Assembly (NCBI GenBank): GCA_015143295.1
Contig: CM026561.1
Location: forward strand, 39,436,875-39,500,874
Direction: 5' to 3'
Source of the DNA: Tetracentron sinense
Taxonomy: Eukaryota > Streptophyta > Magnoliopsida > Trochodendrales > Trochodendraceae
DNA length: 64,000 nucleotides
Shown here in pieces: positions 10,301 through 22,079 of the stretch. The stretch's first letter is position 1; each line of letters opens with the position of its first letter. The position numbers and the translations under genes were made by a program. Below the pieces are notes generated by a model. It was given only the letters and a program-made list of their open reading frames with translations. It had not been told where the DNA came from and did no database searches.

Positions 10301-13300
10301 TAGAGCACATGACAGTCTGAAGTCTGGTTGCAAGGACCTTTGCTAGGATTTTGTAAGTACTACCTACCAGGCTGATGGGTCGAAAGCCTTTGAGGTCATG
10401 GGCTCCGGCCGACTTAGGGATGAGTGCAATGAAGAAGTAGTTCAATACTCTGTCAAAGGATCCTAACTCATGGAATTCTCTTACCCGTTTCACAAAATCT
10501 AGGCCCACTATGTCCTGACAGGATTTGAAAAATTCTATGGAGAACCCATCAGAACCCAGAGCCTTGTCTCCTTTCATGCTTTTTACGACAGTTGAGTATT
10601 TCTGTTTTTTCGAAAGGTTTTTCAAGGACTTCTCTTTGTTCGTTAGAGAGGCCAGAGAAGTTGAGACCATCCAATTTTGGTCTAAAGAAGGTATCTTCCT
10701 AATAGGCTGATAGAGATTCTGATAGAAGGCAACAGAAGCATTCCTAATTTCATCTTCACCTTCTAGCCAATCTCCATTGACTTTGAGCATGTTGATGAAG
10801 TTATACATTCTTTGCGAATTGGCCATCTTGTGGAAAAAGCGGGTGTTTTTGTCTTCTTCCTTAAGCTAGGCAACACGAGATTTGTCTCCACCTAATTTCT
10901 TCTGATTCAATAATGATGAATAATCTATTTTTAAGATGTTCTCGAAGTTGGATGTTAGAATCTCCAAGGGGCCTAAGTTCTTCATGTTGGTCAATGAGTT
11001 AAATTTTCCATGAATTCTTTTTCTTTTTTTTAGTATCAAGGAGTACAAAGACATCCTTGTTCCGATTTTGATTTTCTGTATCAAAGCTTTGAGCTTTAGG
11101 CCGAAGATGATGCTCATTGGGCCCCATAAGGGAGAGTTGTCCCTTACGTCCCTTACGAGACTCTTGAAATTTGGATGGCGTAGCCGCATGTTTTCAAATT
11201 TGAAGGGTTTCGGGCTACTTATAAGACTATCTATGTCTAGGAGCGGTAGATGATCTGAGGTAGATCTGGGAAGAGTTGTTAGGAGGACCTTTGGGAAGTT
11301 CTCCTCGCAGCTGCTACTAAAAAGAAATCTATCTAACCTGCTCAGAGATGGGGTGGACTGGAGATTTGACCAGGTGTAGTTCGTTCCTCTTAAGGGCCAA
11401 TCTATGAGTTGGTGGTGGGAGATGAAATTCACAAAGGAGAGTATCTTGGAGGAGATGGGAAACCTCCTAATTAGTCTTGAGGGAGATGCAAATGATTGAA
11501 GTCTCTGCCGATGCACCATGGATTGCTCCATTGGCCAGCCACGTCGTCTAATTCTTGCCAGAAGTCTCTTGCTTCAGCATGAGCCACATGGCTGTGGACT
11601 CTGGAGAAGACCCAAAGGAACCCGTCGGAGTGGAAACGACACAAGATGGAGAGAGAATAGGCCCCTAGCTCCAAGTCTAAAACATCTAGACGATCTTTAT
11701 CCCAAATCACAAGGATATCACCAGAGGCCCCAATGGATGGAATTGCCAACCATTCTTGGCATGGTATGCCTCAAAGATCCTTGACAATGTTGTCAAACAT
11801 TGACTCCATTTTTTATTCCTGCACGCAAATGATTGATGGTTTCATGGATTGGACAAGATGTTTAATTGATATTCTTTTGGACACAGAACCTAGACCTCTA
11901 ATGTTCTAGGACAGGATTATTAACGACATTAGGAAACTTGGGGGGTTCCTTTTCCAAGAGTGGAGTCTAGGGAGGAGTGGCAATCTGGTGACCTGTCATA
12001 GCGGATAGTAGATTCCAGCCTCTTAAGTTCGCTAGACAGTCTGCGATGTGGTTTTGATTTGCGTAGTCAGGTTGCATTTGGGAAGGGCGGACAGGCAAGG
12101 TTGTCTAATTTCAAGAGTAGGGACCTAACTTCCTCCCCATGGCCATCAGAGGACAACCCTCAGAATTTCTCAAAGTCCACTATCTTTTCTCGGATCAGAG
12201 GCTGTAAGTGGGGTGAAGGGATTGTTCTCTGGCTGGAGATGTGGTTGGGCTTGATCAGACTCAGGGAGCTATTGTTGATATGGATTAGACACTAACATAG
12301 GTCTGAGATGGTTCACAGTGAGATCCAATGTCAAGTTTGCACCTAACATACCGAGGTCTGATGCCAAACTCTTATCTGTTTGGGGTATCTCAGCTTCCTC
12401 AATTCCTTGGAAGGCATGCCTAGAGTTTGAAGAGTACCACAAGCAAAACTATCAAATAGTCCACTATCCTCCTTATTCAGGCAGAAGAGATTTATCAATG
12501 TTTCGAAGCTTGGAGGTAATACCTTGATCAGAAACTCTTAGTTTGCTTAAAACTTGAGTTTTGAAGGAAACCCTAGATGAAGAAAATCCTAAATTAACCT
12601 ATACCTTGATTAAACCCTAGGTTTGCGCCAAAACCCTTTTCTTTTCATTAGGATTTGATCATTAAGGCTCAATTAACCTTATTGGATCTTAAATTGATTT
12701 TTTACATCACCATTTTGAAACCTTAATTTGAGATTCTTGGATTTCCAGCTTTCTGAAAAATTCCAATTACGTCCCAGATTTTCAGGATTGAGGGATCTAT
12801 ACTCGACAGATAAAGCTGAAATTTGGATCATATGTAGTGTTTAGCCCAAAAATCACCCAGAGGATATTACTTTGGAAGTTGGGGTCCAAAAATTACTAAA
12901 ATACCCCTCTGGCCGAAATTACCATATTAGGGAATTTTAGTGAGTTAGGTCGATCCTTCTTGAGTTAGACTATTCTTCTGCTGGTCTACATCACAGGCAT
13001 GTCAGACTAAATTAACAGTTTGTTTGACAAAAGTCGGCAAAATTCCACCTCATCAGTGCAAGTTATGCCTCCATTAATCGTGAACTGTAAGTCTGGAAAG
13101 TCACGCAAGAGGCCAAAATAGTACTCATATCTGCAATATTAAAAAATAATAATATTGTCAGTCTGCCAAACATAACATGACATATGTAAGAAGGGAATTC
13201 CAAGAATACATTAAACACAGAGATTCTGATCCATATAAATTTGGGATTAAATGTTTCAAGCACAGCTTTAGAGTAGCAATGACCTGAATGAAGAGTGATA

Positions 13301-16300
13301 ATGATATCCTGGACAAGAGGAATATAACGTCTAGATGTCTAATGACTTAACTGTAAAGTACGTGCAGGCTTAGAAATATAGAAAAACTACAAAGTATTTT
13401 ACATACTTTTTTTTTTTGGGTAGAGAATTTTACATACTTTAAGGGAGGTATTTTTCGATTTTTAGCAGGGCTGATGCCATTGAGCAGTGCCTTCCTTGCA
13501 TGTATAATGAAATGTCTAGTTGGTGATTTAGAAGCAACGGTATAGATAAAATCACCTGGAAAAAATGGAGACAATATCAGAATGCACTCCAGCAACTACA
13601 GGGTCTAAGTTGCAAGAGAAGAAACAAGTGTTTGCCTGACACAACCATAAGCATGTGATCCAACTCATTAAATAGTAGAAGTCGGGCAGATATGAAGCAT
13701 ATGTAGCTACAGATTAGCTGGCCTCACCCAGGTCTTTGAATTAACAAGCACAAAAACCTTGTCTCCAACCTATTGAAGTGGTCCATGTATTGGAGCATGA
13801 TAGTATCCATTGATATCCATTGATTTCCACTCATACATTTGTATAAAGTGTTTCTTCATAAGCGAAAGAAAAGTTTAAGCTAATGATTTATCATGATATT
13901 TATTGCATGACATGTATAAACAATAGCAAAATGACTAGGTAATAGAGTCACAGATGCACAGCATAGACCATATGTATATTGCAAATGAACAAGATCCTCG
14001 TCATGTTGTGCACATTTAGTCATGATCTTAGCCATAGGGATGAATGTTTCGTTAAAAGTCAATTCTGTATTGAAGGAAGAAGGTTATAAATCTTGCCTCT
14101 TACTTCCAACTGTGTCGTCAAATCAAGATGAACATGGCTCATTGGGTTCTTATTCCATGGATTTAAAGAGTGGGGGTTAGCGATATTCAAAGAGATTGTT
14201 TCAGTAATGAGATTCTCCCCTATCCAAGCCGACATAGCAATGGTTTGGATCCCTCCTAGAGAGGTGACGTGAGGTTGAATTCTGATAGTTGTTCATGTGT
14301 AACCCATGCTCTACCTCTGGGATTTGTGATGTCTTGAGAGACAGTGAGATCGAGTTCTCCACAAGTGTTTATGGACCCACTTGAGGAAGGGAATAACAAC
14401 AAAAGCGAGGTGATGTTTCTTCTTCAAAGGTTAAAAATTTCTAGAAGTCCTTGGATTCCCCAATTTGTCACTGAAGTATATTTGAAGATTGCTCTTGGTT
14501 GGGCTTTAAGCAAGAAAAGGGTCCTCGGAGGATTTCACATATCACAGGAGAGTGATTTGGTAACTAGTTTGAACATCTCGTCCTCAAGGGAGCCGTGATC
14601 GGTTAATGATTTGATGGGCATTTTACAATGGATATGGTTTGTAGAGATGAGCTTCCCTTGTGATAACATTTTTTTTCTTTTATTTGAGCCCAACCTTCCT
14701 TGGTTTGGCATTTTCTCTTCCCTTTGCATCTAAAATATAGCTCAATGATTTTCACTTATCGTGTCCAATAATATTTTGCTACGTTCCCCAGCTTTAATTT
14801 TCCTCTAACAAACATATAGATTGTTCGAGAACAGTACAACTAGGACTTTCCACTTACCGTTGTCGACTAAACCTAATATAATTTATATTTTTTAAACTAC
14901 TTAGTTATCTTCAAAGACTATAGTTTGGGAAGAAGATGAGTCGTATATGAGAGAAGATGGCAGCTCAACCACTAGGTAACCTATTTCCGACCTCAAGAGG
15001 TCATACCAATTCCATCCAATCAAGTTTACGCCAATATCTTAAGAAATAAATAAAGTGAGATATATATCCCATAAAAAAACTACTGTTTCTACTGGGAAAA
15101 AAATGTTTCCATAGTCTAACTAAAATTGCACAAAACTACTATTGCCTCCTGGTTTGAATTTAATTCAACCAACCAACCTTGCACAAAAGTTACCAAGTTA
15201 TGGCTACAACAAAATAAAAAACTAAACATGATTCGTACAACTGTGTAACTATATAGGATGAGGATTTGGTCCTTATAAAGTTTATGTAATAGTAAGCTCT
15301 AAAATCAAGAAAAAGAGAAGAACCTTCGACATAAATCGACTCAATTCTGCTGAAGTTGACTAAATTGAGTCGACTTCTGTGGTGTCCAAAACGAAATGCA
15401 CTTGTATTTTTACTGGACTTCGTGGTAAACTTCAACTGAAACAGAAAAGTGTTGTGAAAATATAGAACTTTGGTGGGAGTTAACCGAAGTGTATATAAAA
15501 AATCTATAAATTGAAGGGTTTTTAAGTTTTAATTTAAAAGGGTAATGCTAGTTCCACTCGCTTTAAACTTACTTTCTGCATAAGGAAAGACATGTGCCCC
15601 TAGCATTAACTTTATTATGAATATAATTAGCTTTAAAATAAAGTATTGCTAGCATTAACTTTATTATAAATTATAATTTTCTTATTAGAGTGTGGTTACC
15701 ATTAACTTTATTATAAATTATAATTTTATTATGAATATATTATGCCCCATAAGGGCTTTTCAATAATTTTAAAAAATTTAAAGAATTTCCTAATACCATT
15801 TCATAAATTAAAAATTATTTAACTACCCATCTCCTCCTCTTTACATATTAATTCAGTCCTGTAAGAACATTGAGTTCATCAACTGCAGATTTAAATAGGT
15901 TTAGAAACTAAATTAAATTTCAATTATTTATCAACTTTAATGTGCATTCATAAGTTTTTCAAGTTACTAAAACAATTAACAAGAATAATCATTGAAAAAT
16001 AAAGAGAATACATATCCCCTTCACTTGACAAATACAATAAAAATTGTTTAAAAAATTTGATAATATAGATAAATATCAAGAAGAAATTACAGCTCAGACA
16101 AGTAGACAACGCATGTCACTTAACATGATTCTCACATTTGAGTACTACATGTTTGCATCAATAATATAATGAATTCTAGATGTGTATTTATGCTTAAGTA
16201 TTGAATTTCTAAAGTTTCATTTTAGATTTTCAATGTTTCCTAGACTTCTTTAATTTTTACATAACTTTCTTGGACATCCTTAAACTTTCTCAAAACAAGT

Positions 16301-19300
16301 CAACTTCCTTAGCGACTAAGGTTTATACCGAAACCGAAGTTTAATACCTTGATCTTCAAGGACTATAGTTTGGGAAAAAGATGAGTCATATAAGAGAAGA
16401 TGGCCGCTCAACCACTAGGTAACCTATTTCCGACCTCAAGAGGTCAAAAAAAATTCCATCCAATCAAGTTTACTCCAAAATCTTAAGAAATAAATAAAGT
16501 GAGATATATAGCCCATAAAAAAACTACTATTTCTACTGGGAAAAAAAATGTTTCCCTCGTCTAACTAAATTGCACAAAACTACTACTGGTTTGAATTTAA
16601 TTCAACCAACCAACCTTGCATAGAAGTTACCAAGTTATGGCTACAACGAAATGCAAAACTCAACATGATTCGTACAAATTTGCAACTATTTAGCTTGATG
16701 ATTTGGCCCTTATAAATTTTATGTAATAGTAAGCTCCAAAATCACGAAAAAGAGAAGAACCTTTGATGGTAACCTTGCTCTAATACTAACATGACATGCA
16801 GATCATGGAGAGAGAAGCGAGATGAGGAATAGGAAGAAAATGAAGTAAAATTAATAGGAAGAAAATTAATTTCAAGAGCATAGGTTGACTCGTATCTCCC
16901 TTTCATATAATTTCAGCTCGAGTTACATTATTATGAAAATAGAATTGCTTAATGGCATAATATAACTAATTTCACCCTACCTCATATAAGCTGATAAATT
17001 CTACAATTGGCACCCATTGCCCAATTTTTTTATTTATTATTATTTTTCATTACACAAACCATCATCAACCTGCAGTCCATAATCATCTGCTTGCATCAGC
17101 AATTTCATATCTGTCGACATATTTTAGCTGTTCATGTCTTTAAACAGGCTATCCTGAGTTTGAAGAATTAAAAGGCATCCTTATGATAATGATCACGCCG
17201 GAATAGTTTCAATTATAAAAGCCTGCCGGTGTAGAAACAAAGTAGTATTCCTTTTCCACAATCATTAACATGAGAGGGCAGAATACCTACCTGGGCCCCT
17301 GGGGCTCCCTTTAGGTCTAGAAACTTACAACATGGTACCGATGTACGGTACTTGCAGAACAATATGTGAGACCATGTCAAAAAGAGTACTAAAGTGATAA
17401 AGGGGCCTTACAGAGTTCATTATATGAATCATGATCATCAACACCAATTCGGCATTTCACACTGACAGGAGCATCAGAATTGGAAGCAATTGCGGACATA
17501 GCCTCCCCAACAAACTTCCCTTATGAACACCACGATATCCATATCAGGCCATATTAACAAAGAAAATCATTATCTGCAATGGTTATAGTTAGCAGTTTAG
17601 TCGTGCATTGTGTTCGGACCTTTGGATTAAGCATAAGACGCACACCAAAGCACCCATGTCCAGCCACCTTTCCACTAGGACATCCGCAGCTAGTAAATCA
17701 ACCGCAAGTCTCAAATCAAAGATGAAAAAGAAAAAAAATGAAACATATGAAATAGGTGAAACAAGAAAAAAAGAAAGTAACAAACTTAAGATTAATTCCA
17801 TCATAGCAGTAAGCGTTTGCAAGTGCAGCTGCTTTTGCAAGGTTTTCCAAATTACTCCCGCCAATTTGAAGGACAATAGGGTGTTGCTCTGGAGAAAATG
17901 CCAAGAATCTGTCCTGTAATGCCGGCACAATTACAGGAAAAAAGTGATTACTTAAAAAATGCGTATCCACAAATATATTATGAAATGTGAGAAAATAAAC
18001 CAGTGTTCACGGGAGCAACAAAACTAGACAAGTATCGGGATAACAATCATCATCTCGCCAGAGTAACAGTGCGGAAATCTTCATTTACATCCATGTCTTC
18101 CCATTTCAGCAACTCATTACGCTATAAATGTTTCGAGGGGTAAGAGACAAATTTAAAAAAAAACGGCATCTTCATTTTGCACAACTTAGGAGTAACCTGA
18201 GTTGTACCAATTTTAATACTTGGACTTGACCAGTCTTTTGTTTTCCAAGTCTAACTTGGTTCTCAGTGAAGAGTTTAATGGTTTTACAAAGGACTGATGG
18301 GATTAGAGTCAAACTGCCTGCCCGATTTTAAATCAGATTTTGAATGCAGTATCAAAAGCAACGCCATACCAAATCAAACAGGATGAGTTCTGATCCGATC
18401 GCAAGTGTTTTAGCATCAGTCTTGAGACTGTCCAAGAGTTTGATTTCTTGCAAAAATCAATGATCACATTTGTATCTACTATTGCTTAGAAAACCACATT
18501 GTTTGGTGTGAATGACAACAACTGGAGACATGCCTAACTCATAATTTAGAATCCAAATGAAAATGAAAACACCTGTTGGTTAGCGAAAAAACAAAAACAA
18601 ATAAAAATTGCAATAATCGTAGTATTCAAAGGTGTTCAATTTTGCACTTGAAGTATATGACTAGTGAAAATTTTATACTGACAGGTTTTCACCCACATTT
18701 TCATCAAATCAAACTTTGGCAGATATATGTGTTGTACATGTGGGGCTGAAAGCATTTAAACACTAGAATGCCAAACAAATACACCAAAGTGTAACAAATA
18801 ATAATGTTTAACACAAAATACCTGTGCCTAATAAAGAAAAAAAATCTGGAACTAGGAAATAAAATAAAATATTTAAATATAAAATACTTGATACTAAGAT
18901 AGAAATAATACAAAGTACAAGAACTAGGAATATACACTAGAAGTATATGTATCCTACTTTCCTTGTCAATAAGATACCCCGCAACTAAGAACTCCAATTG
19001 TGCTAATATAGCATCGTATGAATGTTAGCAGATTGAAAGCACAAAAGTAATACATTCCGCATTATTGAAACAGAAACAGTAACCTGTGAACAATATCTAT
19101 GTTTCTTCATTATAGACAGAAATCTTATGCTACTTTTACCAAATTTTCCTCTTGATGAACAATAGTTTCTGCGACTACCATCTCTGTGTAGAGCCATGCA
19201 TGCTTTGATATGAGCCGTGCCAGAGTCCTGTAATGATTATCTGTCCAGTCCATCATTGGAGCAACACTGCGGGGCATAGAGACCATAATTACTACAGGTT

Positions 19301-19570
19301 CACAACATTGCAAAACAAGGAACTACTATATGGGAGGAGTATAACTTGGGATTCCATAGATGACCACCTGAACCAAGGAGGGTGATAGCGCTCAGCAACC
19401 ATAACAGCCTTTGTGTGTATTTGATGCTTCTGAGTGTGAGAACATGGAGTTTTTGATTTAGTTGAATGCCCATATAATTTATTGAATGAGAGTCTGTGAT
19501 GGTTTTTGAGGGTATTAGAATGAATAGGAACCAGAGAAGCAATCAAAGTATATCCTGTAGACTTCATCAT
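4336..19570 (-). CDS. tRNA-dihydrouridine synthase, DusA type (12 coding exons)
   Basis: FMN-dependent reduction of uridine to dihydrouridine in the tRNA D-loop. Exons on the minus strand: 19368-19570, 19140-19266, 17786-17913, 17620-17689, 17412-17514, 13438-13555, 13049-13130, 6157-6218, 5888-5960, 5715-5798, 4634-4714, 4336-4500. All junctions are GT..AG and in phase. The total is 1296 nt, or 431 residues. Residues 1-50 are Ser/Thr/His/Lys-rich and look like an organelle transit peptide. Then follow [14 protein letters not shown] (about 64-77, FMN site), YTEM, NCGCPS (153-158, catalytic Cys156), [13 protein letters not shown] (Lys196), FIIHARKA (226-233), FTINGGI (266-272) and [12 protein letters not shown] (289-300). 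The C-terminal helical part ends about VVSA. No key residue is missing. It matches plant DusA homologues such as those of Arabidopsis. Introns 5 (3.9 kb) and 7 (6.8 kb) are swollen by repeats. Organelle versus cytosol location is inference. Confidence 0.93.
5155..5544. mobile_element. Short inverted-repeat element (hAT-like MITE), copy 1, in Dus intron 10
   Basis: The element is bounded by exact 8-bp direct repeats GTTTCATG (5147-5154 and 5545-5552). Its ends are inverted: CATAGTTACCA at the left and the complement of CATAGTTGCAA at the right. Internally it has repeated GGAAGC/GCTTCC blocks that can fold. An 8-bp duplication suggests the hAT superfamily. It has no coding capacity. Confidence 0.75.
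6364..7039. mobile_element. Same MITE family, copy 2, in Dus intron 7
   Basis: It begins CATAGTTACCAGAACGAGAAG and ends GCTTCCCTACAACTATG, matching copy 1 at both ends. The flanking 8-mers TTTTTAAC and ATTTAAAC agree at 6 of 8 positions, consistent with an older duplication. It is longer than copy 1 because of extra internal sequence. Non-coding. Confidence 0.65.
7048..8245. other. Intron 7 sequence, no feature resolved
   Basis: AT-rich intronic DNA. A TATAAATA box lies near 7835, followed by T-rich sequence that resembles the R/U5 part of a plant LTR, but I could not find the ends. No protein match was seen on either strand. Confidence 0.3.
8418..8453 (+). repeat. GGGGA tandem repeat, G-quadruplex-prone
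   Basis: Five AGGGG units follow GGGTGGG and end in a nine-G run. Many G runs of at least three with 1-base loops fit the standard G-quadruplex pattern. It lies in the 3' untranslated part of the intronic L1. Confidence 0.7.
8841..9270. mobile_element. Inverted-repeat MITE nested in the L1
   Basis: The left end TTTTAAAACCCGAAAACTCG and the complement of the right end (TTAAAACTCGGTAAGTCGAC) form about 50 bp of imperfect inverted repeat rich in CGAGT/ACTCG. It separates L1 linker sequence from L1 RT sequence, so it inserted after the L1. Superfamily not assigned; no clear target duplication. Confidence 0.6.
12541..13048. other. Intron 7 remainder, no feature resolved
   Basis: Moderately AT-rich. 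The style resembles untranslated retrotransposon sequence, but no end, primer site or protein motif was recognised. Confidence 0.3.
14907..15328 (+). repeat. About 420-bp direct repeat, left copy
   Basis: Nearly collinear with 16352-16767, with small indels. Shared landmarks include GACTATAGTTTGGGA, ACCACTAGGTAACC and AAAAAGAGAAGAACCTT. It could be a segmental duplication or the two ends of a small terminal-repeat element; the ends show no clear TG..CA. Confidence 0.7.
16352..16767 (+). repeat. About 420-bp direct repeat, right copy
   Basis: Partner of the repeat at 14907-15328, separated from it by about 1.02 kb of AT-rich sequence. Divergence is by eye roughly one change per 12-15 bases, so it is not recent. 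Confidence 0.7.
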
Positions 19571-20000
19571 CTCCCCAATCAGATAATAGCCTGCTCTTTT
19601 AGGTACCTATATTAGAAGGAATTATGGCATACATGACGTCAACTTGACATACTTCCATGTAGAGAAAGTTAAAAATAAATATCAGCAACATCTATAAATT
19701 ATATCCACATCTATAGGCAATTGGAAAATAATATATACCGGAGAATGATCAGATACCAAATTAACCATAAACATCAAGACTAGAGAAAGCCTACTTGGTT
19801 AGGGAATTCTTGTTTTTTCATTTAAACGTGAAGCTTTGAGATCTGAATAAGTAAATGGAAATGATTAACAGACACTGCTTATAGCTTTGACTTAAATAGC
19901 CAATTATGACAGCAAGTAGTTTATTCTGCAACAGCTCAATTTAAAACACAACAAAGTTCATCAAGGATCAATCACAAGTTATTGTGAATTACAATGTTTT
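19571..20000. other. Upstream sequence or 5' UTR intron of the Dus gene
   Basis: An acceptor-like AG lies just upstream of the Dus start codon on the minus strand (near 19590), so the first coding exon may be preceded by a spliced leader. No protein signal was seen. Confidence 0.3.
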
Positions 20001-20125
20001 AAAAGGTGTGTGAGGCTTACGTCTCAAAGCCAAGCTTAAGGTAAATGCCTCAACTCTCAACCTTAAAGGCTTAGAGCCTGGTGGCTTGAGGTTTGTCTTA
20101 TGTTTGAGGCATGTGTCTCACACAG
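20000..20125. mobile_element. Short GAGGC-rich inverted-repeat element fragment
   Basis: It begins ATGTTTTAAAAGGTGTGTGAG and has alternating TGAGGC and GCCTCA blocks, the pattern of a common plant MITE type whose ends read TGTTTTAAAAGGCG. Only one end is clear. Confidence 0.4.
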
Positions 20126-20429
20126 TAACCAAAAATTTCTGACTGAAGAACAGGATTTTATTTTTCTTATTTTTAATTAAACTAACACTTCATTTATTAT
20201 ATTTAGGATTTTAAAACTCTTTTGGGTCTATTTCACATGAAGTATTTCCCTAGTAGAAGTTGAACGGATCAGATTCCATTGGCTTACAATGTAGGGTTTT
20301 TTTGTTCTTCAATACTTCGTTGTGACTGTTATTTGGAATTGAAAAGGTGTCACATTAATTGAAGCTAAATGGTAGTTCTTGTATGGGATAGATGTCCCTA
20401 AACTGAGGATAATCATTACAAGGGCCCCA

Positions 20430-20687
20430 TACAGACAGCATCATTGAGCGAGTGTGAGTAGAATTGGAGCATGTTTGCTCTTATACATTCAAAGTCATGA
20501 AACTGCCTGAATTATAAGAAGCTGGTGTGCGCCCACTACAATATGAGATTAAGGCTGATACACGTCACAAAAGATAAGATAAAGAGTGATGCATTGTTCC
20601 ATCCTATTGACATGATCGACGTATTCAACGAGGAAGACCCATTCTCGCGGTGGCTAGATGACCCAAGGAGTGCAAATCAATCGTAGG
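20430..20687 (+). pseudogene. hAT transposase C-terminal fragment
   Basis: The frames give SECE..NWSMFALIHSK, then KLVCAHYNMRL, then LFHPIDMIDVFNEEDPFSRWL. This order matches the C-terminal dimerisation region of plant hAT transposases (typically S..CERNWS.F..IH..K, then L..VHYN.RL, then P(I/L)DL..F.EDDPL..W). Two stops fall within the first part and the rest of the transposase is missing, so it is a relic. It lies in the presumed upstream region of the Dus gene. Confidence 0.6.
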
Positions 20688-21204
20688 AGCATCCAACTGA
20701 TTCATTGAATTCTCCACCATTGTATGTAAGGTATAGACCCCCTGTAAGTAAATTATATAACTATGGGGGTATCTCATTATTCCTTACTATATTGGCAATG
20801 CCCAAATAACACGAGAAAATGGGGCTCGGATTCGTAGCTCAACCGCATTGCAACAATGAGCTATGAGATCACATGTTGGCTCCATTGTTCTTTTGGTGAA
20901 TTTTTAAAAGTCTGGAACATTATTGTTCTGGAACAATGAAAGTCTAAAACTGTAAATGTTCTAGACCTCTTAAGTTAATTGTTATTTTGACGTGGAACTT
21001 TTTGGTTGAAAATTCAGAACTCTAAAATCCATTGTTCTTTTGGCATGGAACATTGCAGGGTGAAACTTTAGTAAGAAAAAAAAAAAGATAACCTTTATTA
21101 TGATCTCAAGATTAAAAAAGTAATAATAATAATAATTAAAAAAAAATTACAAATTGAATATTGTTAGTACAATCATTAGTTAGTAGTCAGTAAATGGAGT
21201 GGCA

Positions 21205-21335
21205 TCACCCATTGGAATGGATCCCACGACCTCTCTCATAAGAGAGACCACAACTCTTGGAATACGTAACCCATTGGGAATGAATCCCACGACCTCTCTC
21301 ATAAGAGAGGCCACACCCTACCATTGGAGGAAGCG
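21205..21335 (+). repeat. Tandem duplication of a roughly 70-bp unit
   Basis: Two copies share CCCACGACCTCTCTCATAAG. Each contains the palindrome CTCTCTTATGAGAG-like core (CTCTCTCATAAGAGAG), so each can form a hairpin. Function unknown. Confidence 0.6.
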
Positions 21336-21799
21336 TCGGGGTATTGTTCAATTACAGGTTACACACCAAAGATGCATAATTCATTAATTTAAGCATCAAT
21401 CTGGAGTTCTGCACTAAGTAATGGTCTCCAACAAACAATGTTTTCGACAAATTCTTTAAAAAAAAAAAAAAATGGTGCTCCAATAAATGAAAGCACATTT
21501 GATCCATTTTTATCAGTAATTAAATGATTGAATATTCCAATAACAGCTCTCTTATATATCATTTCTCTCAACGAAGTTAATAAATAAAAGAAAGAAAAAA
21601 AATTCGCGCTTTCAGATATTCGAGCAGAAACTAATCTGAAAAATGAAATAACGCCACAGAAAAAAATTTCCTATGAGAATCTAATCCCCCAAAAAAATTA
21701 AGGGCGAATCTACAAAATTTTCAGTGATGAACAAAGAAAAATTAACTATTCAGTATTCAATTCAAATAGAGAAACACATAGAAAAATAAAAAGGGGAAA

Positions 21800-21935
21800 G
21801 GTTTAGGGTTTACAGGGAGAGATTCGTCACTGGAACACTTGTGGAGATTCTTCACTTGCAGAATGTAGCTAGCGAGTGTGAATCAAAAATTGCGGGAAGA
21901 GATAAAATTGCAGTGACATGGAGTGAAATTACGGG
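21800..21935 (-). other. Possible 5' leader exon of the Dus gene
   Basis: Read on the minus strand the region is pyrimidine-rich and contains GTAAACCCTAAACC, typical of plant 5' UTRs and their donor sites. It is 2.2 kb from the Dus ATG, so a leader intron would be needed. It could instead be the first exon of an unrecognised gene. Confidence 0.25.
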
Positions 21936-22079
21936 AGTACCCTGCCCTTCCATTTTGATAGAAAAGTGGTTCTTGAAGGAAACCGTTAGAGGGATGAAAA
22001 TTACGAAATAGCCTCGTGACCAAGGTTAGATTTGGTCTGGGCCGTCTGGCCTCACTCACATAAAAGCTCTAACTCTGGT

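Larger units (their letters stand above)
8246..12540 (-). mobile_element. L1 LINE inside Dus intron 7, same strand as the gene
   Basis: Minus-strand L1. Visible in order: an ORF1/ORF2 junction region (about 12.5-11.95 kb); the endonuclease start NIRGLGS (about 11.9 kb); an endonuclease end with RLDRFL and SDHLPLL (10866-11531); RT with LGSDGF, LIPK and [14 protein letters not shown] (10233-10826); [12 protein letters not shown] (about 10.16 kb); the catalytic FADDT (about 9.86-9.88 kb); and the post-RT linker (8498-8833). The tail is AT-rich with an A run near 8246. ORF2 is broken by several frameshifts and stops, so it is dead. It is interrupted by an inverted-repeat element at about 8841-9270. 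The 5' boundary is approximate and no target duplication was found. Confidence 0.8.
13556..17411. other. Dus intron 5 (3.86 kb)
   Basis: This contains the two direct repeats listed separately, local duplications of an AGCATTAACTTTATTATAAA motif at about 15.6-15.73 kb, and at 14.1-14.7 kb a stretch with coding-like composition on the minus strand that I could not assign. No intact gene. Confidence 0.5.

Noticed and set aside
14344-14598. 84-residue plus-strand ORF
   Set aside because: No known motif; it lies within an intron. Possibly decayed transposon sequence on the other strand, but I could not assign it.
17589-17970. Overlapping open frames of 84-113 residues read as separate proteins
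   Set aside because: They are read-through of true Dus exons 3 and 4 into introns. The exon parts were kept and the rest dropped.
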